This document shows, in pieces, positions 56,263-64,000 of a stretch of DNA of 64,000 nt. Made by a program: the position numbers and the translations under genes. The notes under the pieces are model-generated. The model was given only the letters and a program-made list of their open reading frames with translations, made no database searches and was not told the origin of the DNA. The DNA lies in the NCBI GenBank assembly GCA_040954595.2, contig CM082582.2:930001-994000 (forward strand), read 5' to 3'. This DNA is from Balanoglossus misakiensis. Taxonomy: Eukaryota > Hemichordata. Position 1 is the first letter of the stretch, and the number at the start of each line of letters is the position of its first letter.

Positions 56263-57668
56263 ATTCTTGTGTCAATTCTTCGGCCAACGAGATCTCTGAA
56301 ACTACTGCAGGTACACTTCTCAAACTTGCTACAGTGGTCAAGGTCAATGAGTAGATGTGCAGTGACTTGTGAATAATTAATTAGTCACATGACCTGGCGG
56401 CCATATTGGATTTTCTGAAAAAAATCAAATCTCAGATCTCAGAAACTACAAGTCAGATCGACTTCAAATTTGGCATGCAGGTAGACCACCTTCTACCCAT
56501 CATTTTTGTAATTGGAAATTTTGCTGTCAATGTTGCAGTTTTTTTGCTACAATTTTTTTTCAGAAATCTGGCTTAAATTTCAAAAATCTTCTTCTCCAGA
56601 ACCGGTGATAACCAAGACACGGGGTTTGGGGTATCTGGTCACCTAACTGATGTCTATCAAGTTTGCGAAGATCATTGTGATTGGTCGAAGATTATGGCGG
56701 CCATATTGGATTTTCGAAAAACCATAGTTAAACTCCAAAAATCTTCTTCTCCAGAACCGACGATGACTTAGTCGCAAGATTCGGGGAGTATGGTCACTAC
56801 ACTGATGTCTATCAAGTTTGCAAAGAGCATTGTGATTGGTCGAAGATTATGGCGGCCATATTGGATTTTGTAAAAAGCAGTGAAAAATTGAAATTCCTTT
56901 TTCTAGTCCAAAAATTGATAGCATACAAATTCTTTTTATGGATATCAATCGTCATGTGACTAAAATATGCTACAATTTTTTGGCGATTTTTCACATGACC
57001 TTTGACCTACTTATCACGCGTTATTATTTCTGCATATCTAACTCCAGGCTAACCTATAGGGCTAGACGTTTGGTTTTTGATGAATGTGGATTAGTGTGTG
57101 ATCAAAATATTTTGCTACTTTTCATGACCCCTTTGACCTCTGCTGACCTCATTAATTATGCGCATAGCTAATTACAGGCGAACCAATAGAGCTAGGGGTT
57201 TGGTTTTTGTTGGACATGGACCAGTATAGGATCAAAATTTTTTGCTAAATGTTGGGTGACCTCTGGTGACCTTTGACCTACTTTCGCATATCTCAGCATC
57301 CAGAGCAGATACAACCATGGCATTTGGTAGGATGGGACCAAAATCTAAAGCCACATTTTTGGGTCACCTGTGACACCTGCTGACCTCATTAAATATGCAC
57401 ATACCTAATTACAGGCGAACCAATAGAGCTAGAGTTTTGGTTTTTGTTGGACATGGACCAGTATGGGTCAAAAAAATTGCCCAAATGTCGGGTGACTTCA
57501 GGTGACCTTTGACCTACTTCACCCTATTTCAGCGGCAAAAATACACACATCTTGTTATGTCATGAGATAATACATCCGATAGAAAATTCTGTTTCTTCTC
57601 ATTCATACTGTGCATATATAATTCAAGATCAGCGCTTGGGCCCGACAATGCTGCTCGCAGCTTTAATT
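56263..57668 (+). mobile_element. GGGCCC unit I, near-identical to unit B
   Basis: Same start, internal order and terminus as 45437-46843. It is followed by a (CTT)n run, not (CTTT)n. Confidence 0.88.
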
Positions 57669-58879
57669 CTTCTTCTTCTTCTTCTTCTTCCGAGAAATTC
57701 GGCCAGGTAGATCTGGAAAACCGCTGCACCTTGGGGGCTGAAACTTGGTAGGGTGATAGGGGCCAATGAGTAGACGTGCAGTGGCTCGTGAATATTTAAT
57801 TAGTCACGTGACCTGGCGGCCATATTGCATTTCCTGACAATCGTTAAACGAGTCCTTCTCAAAAACTACTGGGCCGATCGAGTTCAAATTTGGTGTACAG
57901 GTAGCCTACCTTCTGTCCATCATTTTACCCCTTGAAATCATGACGTCACACATAAAGTTTTTTTGCTACAATTGATTTTCTGAAAAACTACTTAAAACTT
58001 TAAAAATCTTCTTCTCCAGAACCAGCGATTGCCGAGTCACAGGATTCGGGGTATGTGGTCACCTAACCTATGTTTATCAAGTTTGCGAAGCGCACTGTGA
58101 TTGGTCGATCATTATGGCGGCCATGTTGGATTTTCGGAAAACCATTGAAAAATGAAAATTCTGTTTTGTAGCCAAAATGTTGACAGCACGTAAATTCTTT
58201 TTTTGGATATGAGTCATCATATGACCGGAAGTTGTTACAATTTTTCGGGGCAATTTTGACATGACCTTTGACCCAGTTTTAAAACAACTAATTATATATG
58301 CATATCCCCATACCTCCTCTTGTAAAAGCACCACAGTCATGAATTTTGTGGACATGGGTACCAATGCTGCCAGGACATGACACAACTATTTTGGTAATTT
58401 TGGCAATGACCCTTGACCTATTTCTGAAACATCATTTTTCTGCATATCTAATTCCAGGCTAACCAATAGGGCTAGAGGTCTGGTTTTAGTTGGACATGGC
58501 CCACTCTGGGGTCAACATTTTATGCCCAAATTTTTGGTGACCTTGGATGACCTTTGATCTAATTTCCCATATCTCAGCATCCACAGCAGTTAGAGTCCTG
58601 GCTTTTGGAGGGCCGATGGAGCAGATATGGAGTCTTACACAAGACCTCATTAATTATGCGCATACCTAATTCTAGGCGAACCAATAGAGCTAGGTGTTTG
58701 GTTTTTGTTGGACCTAGACTAGTATGGGGTCCGATTTTTTTGCCCAAATTTGGGGTGACCTCAGGTGACCTTTGACCTACTTTCCAATATCTTGGTATCC
58801 ACAGCAGATACAGCCTTGGCATTTGCTTGTTACCATGGGAACCGCTTGTGCCCCGCCAACGCTGCTTGCAACTTTAATT
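57669..58879 (+). mobile_element. GGGCCC-related unit J, diverged
   Basis: Begins with (CTT)n and CCGAGAAATTCGGCCAGGTA. Blocks are in the normal order but differ at many sites; the terminus is AACGCTGCTTGCAACTTTAATTG. Probably an older subfamily. Confidence 0.8.
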
Positions 58880-59116
58880 GTATTTTGCATTTTCTCACGG
58901 TGGCGACCATATTCCTTTGCGGCGAAGATTTATTATTTGTCTGGTTTAAACTTGCATATGCACTCATACTTAGGGTTCATAATACTTGTACATAGTTCAG
59001 TGCATACTTCTGTATGGGCTAAAGGTGGTGCAGTTTGAAAAAAGTGTGATAATTTCCCAAAAGTACCAGCTGATGCACCGATTTATGTCTAATCTCTGTT
59101 TTGAATTTCTTGGCAG

Positions 59117-59317
59117 CTTAACCCAAGTTGATAGTACCCTTCTTGTCCTGGACAGAAGTCTATCTGTCAGTACAAATGGTGTAACCGTATCAGTAGATGA
59201 CAACTCGTGGCATAATGTTGTCATGTTAATTGAAGAAGGCATTGTGGCAGTTTACTTGAATGGTGTTGCAGTAACATCACCCCTTCCATCCTGGACAGGT
59301 ATCGATGACTCAGAAAA
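59117..59317 (+). CDS. Exon: LamG/pentraxin part 1
   Basis: Acceptor TTTCTTGGCAG, donor GTAAGT. Encodes S-W-H-N-V-V-M-L-I and V-A-V-Y-L-N-G-V, the typical LamG beta strands around the conserved W-H and the Y-L-N-G turn. One base completes the incoming codon and two bases pass to the next exon. Confidence 0.82.
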
Positions 59318-62300
59318 GTAAGTTGCTAGTGGAACTCCGAACATTTTTAACTCCTACAAAGCCATAGAAAATTGTCATCATCACATGTTAAAATTCTATA
59401 TTTTCCTATACTGTCAAGTTTTCCCAAGCCTCAAGAGAAGTGAACCATTTATTTGTGAAGCAGTTATCTTGTTTATAACTTATCTGCTAGGTAGCTTGTC
59501 TTACTCCTACATGACAATACAATATCATCATAACATGTTGCGACTTACAACAAAACTGGCCAAAAAAATCAAGGGAGCAAACTATGGACATCAGCAAAGC
59601 TATCTTCGTGGCACTTTCAAATTCAAACTTATGCGGAACGATACTGATTTTCACAGTTTATTTTTGACAACTTCTTACCAGCACTTTTAATGAATTCATT
59701 ATTCTCTTGTTTTTCAACAGCTGTATGGTAATTCTTGGTCAAAGCTATGACGAAAATGGACTCCTTGACAACTATTTTAGCTTCCATGGTGATGTTACAC
59801 AGATGAATGTATACGATTATGTATTGACTCCTGTTGAAATCCAGAGTCTGGCTTTGAACTGTTCACAAAGTCCACTTGGCAATCATGTCATGTGGGTTGA
59901 AATGGATCAAGAGTTATTGGGTAGTGTGGTCAAAATCCAGCCATCAGCTTGTGGAAGTACCAGGTGCCCAATTGGTTACTCTGGTTCACCATGCACACCT
60001 GTTGGTAAATAGCCTTATTCATTACTATCAAACAATTTTATGCATAATCTGACGAGGAGAAATTGGGTCATATTCACAGAGTTGATTAATCCTAAATCCT
60101 TACTTTAACACAGCTCTCCTTGTAATGTTGTGTCTGTCCAGGGAAAACTGTGTGAAATTTTGAGTAGTTTTTCCTGTGTACATTCACCAGCCCCTAGCTG
60201 CTGTGTGTTGTACTCCAATCACACAGCCTGCAATCTCTCTACTTTAGGAAGTATAGGGAATCATCATCTGCCCATGCCTGTATCGCTCACTCTTTTTGTT
60301 TCTACCGTACATGTATTTAACACTGAATGTAATGATACTATTCACAACCACCATCACCATCATCATCATCATAATCATCATCACCACCACCACCACCACC
60401 ATCATCATCATCATCGTCATCATCATCACCATCATCATCATCAGTTTCTGCTGTTCCAAGAACTAGGCTTATCATGAGTGTAATTGATCATATCAGTTAT
60501 TATGCCTATGGATACCATCTCATGACTCCTGTCCTATCTTGTAGTGTTTCTTGACAGTGATCTAGTCTATTCACATGTATCAGAAAACAAGCACTTAACA
60601 ATATCTGGATTTCTCATGAATATGTGACAGATATTAACATCTAGTAGTGCATTTACCTAAATGTACCAGTGTATGCATAGGGGGTGTGGACCAGTTGTTT
60701 AATTTACAAACATTTGTTATTCTTTCATTTTTTTTTCTTCAGATAAACACGCTCCTGAAGTCATTTACTGTCCCAATACGACCCGTATAATTAGTCCTAA
60801 TAGCTTGACAACAGGAGTATGGCAGGAGCCTATATTTACAGATTATGTCGCCATTGCCAATGTGACACAAACCTACACAATGGGTAAGTTTCCTATAAAA
60901 TATCATTTCTGATTATAGATAATATATAACATTCACACTAACTAAGTTTTTTTTATCGGGGTGGGGTGGGGAGTTGATCTAAACAGAAACCAACAAGCTG
61001 AGACAACTTTCCTAAGATTATGGTCAGTATGAAGCATACTGGTACAGTTTATTCTTGTGGCCGTTACTCATATATGGCTAGCACATCCTATGTGCGACAG
61101 ATGATCTTGCTTCCAAGTATTAAAGCCTCAATTGCTGATACTATTACCATATGTTTATAGGCCCTTTCCTCGATCCCAGGGCAGTACAATGAAGTTAAAA
61201 CTCGAAAGCATTTGTGTTTGCACGTAATTGTTTATTGGAAACAAAAGATTTGACCAACTGTTGAGCAAGGCCTTTAATCAGTAAAGTACTTAATATTCTC
61301 CACTACTACTTGGGATACCCATACCACAAATGTTGTGTTCTCTTACAATGGGCAGTTGAATAAACGTGTGCGGCACCATATCTGTTTAGTATACATATCT
61401 TGTTCATGTTTATATGTACAGTCACAATCAGGAGTTGATAATATGCCTGTGTATACCCACCAGATAGCTCACTTAAATGGACCATTCTAAGTTTGAAAAG
61501 AAAATCATGAAAAACATTCAAGAAACGGAAGCTATTTTGGCTTTAGCACCCATGCCTGTAATGATGTGCATAATTTTGTTCTTACAGGTGACACCTTTTC
61601 CTGGGGAACCTACCAGATCAGCTATGTTGCTTCAGATACAGCTGGCAACAATGCACAGTGCTACTTTTTACTCTATGTACTGCGTGAGTGAATTTTTTTA
61701 TCATTCATACATAAACTTTACAAATTAATTAATATCTTGACAAATTGTCATCTCTACCCCTTGTTATGTCTTGTCACATACTGTAAAACGGGACATTTTC
61801 GTGACAGAAAATATTTTGCAATATATCAAAAGAGGCAACTGTGACACGAGAATTAAATTTCCGCATTCTAGTATTTTACTAACTACATGTACTCTGTTAT
61901 CTCTGAAAAACATTTTATGCGACTTTATTTTCTTCTTTTTTTTTGCCGAAGTTTGGGAAAATTTGCCGTTTTACAGTAATATGATTGCATCATTATCACT
62001 TTTGTCCCTATGTAACTATCAAAATTATAACAACATCATTCAGAACATACAAGGACACTCAAACCCGTCTAAAACAAACCCTGTCTAATCGGGAAACCTC
62101 TCTTCAACCAACAGCTTTTCCTAGTACCTTTTACATAGAAACATGTTAATCTGTTGGTGTTCTGTTTAAAAGATTTGACTGTGTAATAAATATGGGTGTC
62201 ACACATACACCATTAAGACAGTTCTGAAGCATCTCAGAATTGATACTGTCTTAAAAAAAACATGTGTGGACGGTGTAAGTGGTCCTGAAACGTCTCAGAT

Positions 62301-63545
62301 TTTAGACGGCTCTGCCAGCCAGACCTGAGCCGGTGTAAGGATTAACACCTCTCCGCAACCCATTGTCTATGGGGCCGAGCCTCAGCGCCCATACATAAAC
62401 TTTGTGTGTGTGGACACAACATGACTCAAAGGATTAATGCTCTGTGGTTAGCACTGGCAAATAGTGTCTCAAATTTTACCCTGTGTGAACCTGGTAAAAG
62501 AGGCATTGTGCCCTAGTGGCTAGGGTTGTGGGTTCGTTACCTAGACCTGGACATTTGGGTAGTATTTGCCTGTTGGATGATATATGAGACACAGACATTT
62601 GGGTAGTATTTGCCTGTTGGATGATAGATGAAATAAAATTAAAAATATATATATAGACAAATAAACTGTGTTCTCCTTTCTTTTACATCATTTGATTGTG
62701 AAAAGCCAGCACCACCAGTTAAAGGTATTTCCATCTGTAATGAGTTTGAGTCGGGTGTGTTCTGTCAGGTGGATTGTTTACCAGGATACAAGTTTGCAAG
62801 CCTGCCAGCACCTTACTATCTCTGCCATAGTGAAGGATCTTTTAATCCTGAGAATCCAGACGAGGAATTCACCTTCCCTGGATGTTCAGGTGAGAAAAAA
62901 ATGATTTGGTATCAGTAAAGAAATATAATCAGGTTGCACATGCACATTCAGAAAATTCTCCAAAGAGAGAGAGTTGTGAGAGGGGGTATTCCAGCATTGA
63001 GACAATTTTCTTTTAGTTATAAATGAAAAGAGAAATATGAGTAATGCAAATTCTTGCTTTACAGTATGTCAAGGTTGTGATTACAGGTAGATAATTTGTT
63101 AACATCATATCTGCTTACCCCAATATAAAGCTCCAGTACATTTGAGCTATTTTCTTAATATTTTGTTCTGGGTAAGCAGCTGTAACTTTCCTGATTGGCT
63201 AAGCGGTTTCGCAGTCTAAGTCAATACATCGTTCGCTAGATTGAAAATTGCATCTTTAACAAAATTTGTTTGTTTGTATTGTTCTACTGCAGCTCCTGGG
63301 AAGACTCAACGTGGAGTGAATTGTGGCGTGTCATACAATTCACAGGCTGGTACATGTAACAATGGTGTCATCCAGCAATTGAGGATCAGTTTTATGAACA
63401 CTATCAACTATCTGAATGATTTGTTTGGTATTTGTGGCGGTGAATGCAACTTTGATGACCTTGAAATAACCTGCGGCGCCTCAAACCGAAGAAAGAGACA
63501 GGCTGATACTCAGCTTGTGGTTCAGTTCAGTTTCACAACCAATGC
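59117..63545 (+). CDS. Secreted or surface mosaic protein: LamG/pentraxin, HYR, Sushi (partial)
   Basis: Six exons can be joined with GT-AG introns and consistent phase: 59117-59317, 59721-60004, 60743-60883, 61588-61683, 62710-62889 and 63293-63545. The product has the second part of a LamG/pentraxin-like fold, a Cys-rich linker, one HYR domain split over two exons, one Sushi/CCP-like module, and a Cys-containing region with an R-R-K-R furin-type site. Such sets are known in SVEP1/polydom and in HYR-rich adhesion or complement-like proteins. The protein would act outside the cell. The first exon starts mid-codon and mid-domain, so upstream exons lie beyond the GGGCCC array or off the window. 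The last exon ends at a GTGAGT donor, so the gene continues to the right. Polydom-like is an inference from domain order only. Confidence 0.85.
59721..60004 (+). CDS. Exon: LamG/pentraxin part 2 and Cys-rich linker
   Basis: Acceptor TTTTTCAACAG, donor GTAAAT. The joined codon gives N-C-M-V-I-L-G-Q-S-Y-D, then F-H-G-D-V-T-Q-M-N-V-Y-D-Y-V-L-T-P, matching the end of the pentraxin/LamG fold. The linker has four further Cys residues, including C-P-I-G-Y-S-G-S-P-C, which recalls an EGF-like turn. Confidence 0.85.
60345..60442. repeat. (CAT/CAC)n microsatellite in an intron
   Basis: About 100 bp of CAT and CAC triplets; the poly-His and poly-Met frames here are artefacts. Confidence 0.95.
60743..60883 (+). 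CDS. Exon: HYR domain part 1
   Basis: Acceptor TTTTTTCTTCAG, donor GTAAGT. Encodes A-P-E-V-I-Y-C-P-N-T-T-R and W-Q-E-P-I-F-T-D, matching the P-x-I-x-x-C-P start and the W-x-E-P-x-x-x-D strand of HYR domains. Confidence 0.85.
61588..61683 (+). CDS. Exon: HYR domain part 2
   Basis: Acceptor TTGTTCTTACAG, donor GTGAGT. Encodes G-T-Y-Q-I-S-Y-V-A-S-D-T-A-G-N-N-A-Q-C, the conserved Y-x-A-x-D-x-A-G-N-x-A-x-C ending of HYR. Confidence 0.88.
61781..61976. mobile_element. TA-flanked MITE in an intron
   Basis: Ends CTGTAAAACGG and CCGTTTTACAG, flanked by TA (61779-61780 and 61977-61978). At 196 bp with no ORF it fits a Tc1/mariner-type MITE. A decayed relative may lie near 63829-63870. Confidence 0.65.
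62215..62500 (+). repeat. Dispersed repeat, third copy, in an intron
   Basis: Matches about 3880-4100 (GTGTAAGTGGTCCTGAAACG, GGTGTAAGGATTAACA, GAGCCTCAG). Confidence 0.65.
62503..62640 (+). mobile_element. Shortened tRNA-type SINE remnant and 44-bp repeat
   Basis: GCCCTAGTGGCTAGGG followed by GTGGGTTCGTTACC resembles a tRNA-derived head with an internal deletion. It is followed by two copies of GACATTTGGGTAGTATTTGC 44 bp apart. Confidence 0.4.
62710..62889 (+). CDS. Exon: Sushi/CCP-like module
   Basis: The phase requires the CAG acceptor at 62707-62709 and not the AAAAG just upstream, which would run into a stop. Encodes I-C-N-E-F-E-S-G-V-F-C, then D-C-L-P-G-Y-K-F and a final P-G-C-S, the Cys/Gly-Tyr pattern of a Sushi module. 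Five Cys are seen rather than a simple four. Donor GTGAGA. Confidence 0.78.
63293..63545 (+). CDS. Exon: Cys-containing region with furin-type site
   Basis: Acceptor TTGTTCTACTGCAG, donor GTGAGT. Encodes N-C-G-V-S-Y-N-S-Q-A-G-T-C, a long helix-like stretch, G-I-C-G-G-E-C, then C-G-A-S-N-R-R-K-R-Q. The R-R-K-R site suggests cleavage in the secretory pathway. I do not recognise the domain. Confidence 0.8.
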
Positions 63546-64000
63546 GTGAGTAGTAATTGTTATTTTTCGAGTATTTCATTCCCCTTCTGTTCTATTGAAA
63601 TGACTTTGGTGACATGTCTAGGGTACTGATCCCAGGCTGTGTGAGGACCAGCTCTGTATTCCCTATACAGCTGGTGTTTGCATTATTGCAAAATATTCCA
63701 TTCATGCAAGTGAAAACATATTATTTTGTGTCTTAACACTCAAACATTTTCAGTTTTTGGCAACCCCATCATTTCTGCCCACCTTCCTTCATGTTGCGGC
63801 ATCCTGTATTCTAAAGATTCATGCATTCGAAATATACTGCAAAACGTGTTATTTTCGCGAGCAGTAAATTTCTGCAAAACATGTGCTGGTCAAAAAAACG
63901 TTAAAATAAAAAGTTGTGTAAAATGTTTTTGGAGATAATGATGCAGTTAGTGAAATACGAGAACTCGAAAATTCGTCCTCACGTAACAGTCGCCTCTTTT
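63546..64000. other. Intron sequence, nothing else recognised
   Basis: Begins with a splice donor. ATACTGCAAAACGTG near 63829 may be a fragment of the MITE type seen at 61781. Confidence 0.55.

Larger units (their letters stand above)
55020..58879 (+). repeat. GGGCCC-family array 2, right plus-oriented part
   Basis: Plus orientation resumes with a 120-bp terminal fragment (55020-55142), followed by units H, I and J. The array ends 237 bp before the first exon of the host gene. Confidence 0.88.

Noticed and set aside
14103-57729. Recurring 60-137 codon ORFs in the GGGCCC arrays, including repeated minus-strand frames of about 67 codons
   Set aside because: They recur because the DNA repeats. 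Frames are broken differently in each unit and no protein motif is recognisable.

Overview
The window looks like genomic DNA of an invertebrate animal. The evidence is GT-AG introns, a mosaic extracellular-protein gene with LamG/pentraxin, HYR and Sushi domains, a Helentron-type rolling-circle transposon with OTU, Rep, helicase and endonuclease domains, tRNA-headed SINEs, and many TIR elements. The species cannot be named from the sequence. Most of the window is repeat DNA. Confident coding sequence is limited to the Helentron polyprotein and one host gene entering at the right edge.

Layout. 1-0.7 kb: inverted duplications of a small hydrophobic exon-like ORF. 0.7-13.5 kb: mixed unique and repeat DNA, with a lone end fragment of the main repeat family (4.6-4.8 kb), a tRNA-derived composite SINE present twice in opposite orientations (5.4-5.8 and 10.0-10.8 kb), a 1.7-kb segment duplicated at 42.2-43.9 kb, a foldback element, possible small exons, and an OB-fold-like ORF broken by one stop (12.83-13.21 kb). 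13.55-25.1 kb: head-to-tail array of a 1.1-2 kb modular repeat, here called the GGGCCC family. 25.1-28.3 kb: mostly unique. 28.3-36.0 kb: an uninterrupted 2,373-codon Helentron polyprotein on the minus strand. 36.1-42.2 kb: a 208-bp satellite, interrupted by two TIR elements whose insertion sites can be read from the satellite consensus. 44.1-58.9 kb: a second GGGCCC array whose middle part (49.6-55.0 kb) is inverted and carries a TA-flanked element and a Mutator-like element. 59.1-63.5 kb: six phase-compatible exons of a secreted or cell-surface protein, incomplete at both ends.

The least explained structure is the GGGCCC family. Each unit runs from a CTTT-rich start through a block with repeated CCAAT-box and ATGGCGGCCAT motifs, then one or more ~240-bp sub-repeats with perfect DR1 nuclear-receptor-like sites (TGACCTTTGACCT). 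It ends in a constant terminus (GCTGCYYGCAGCTTTAAT). Some junctions carry one to three copies of a GGGCCCAAGCGC hairpin, and one hairpin has paired substitutions that keep the stem. No unit encodes a recognisable protein, so a mobilising enzyme would have to come from elsewhere. A Helentron or a LINE are the two candidates suggested by structure, and neither is shown.
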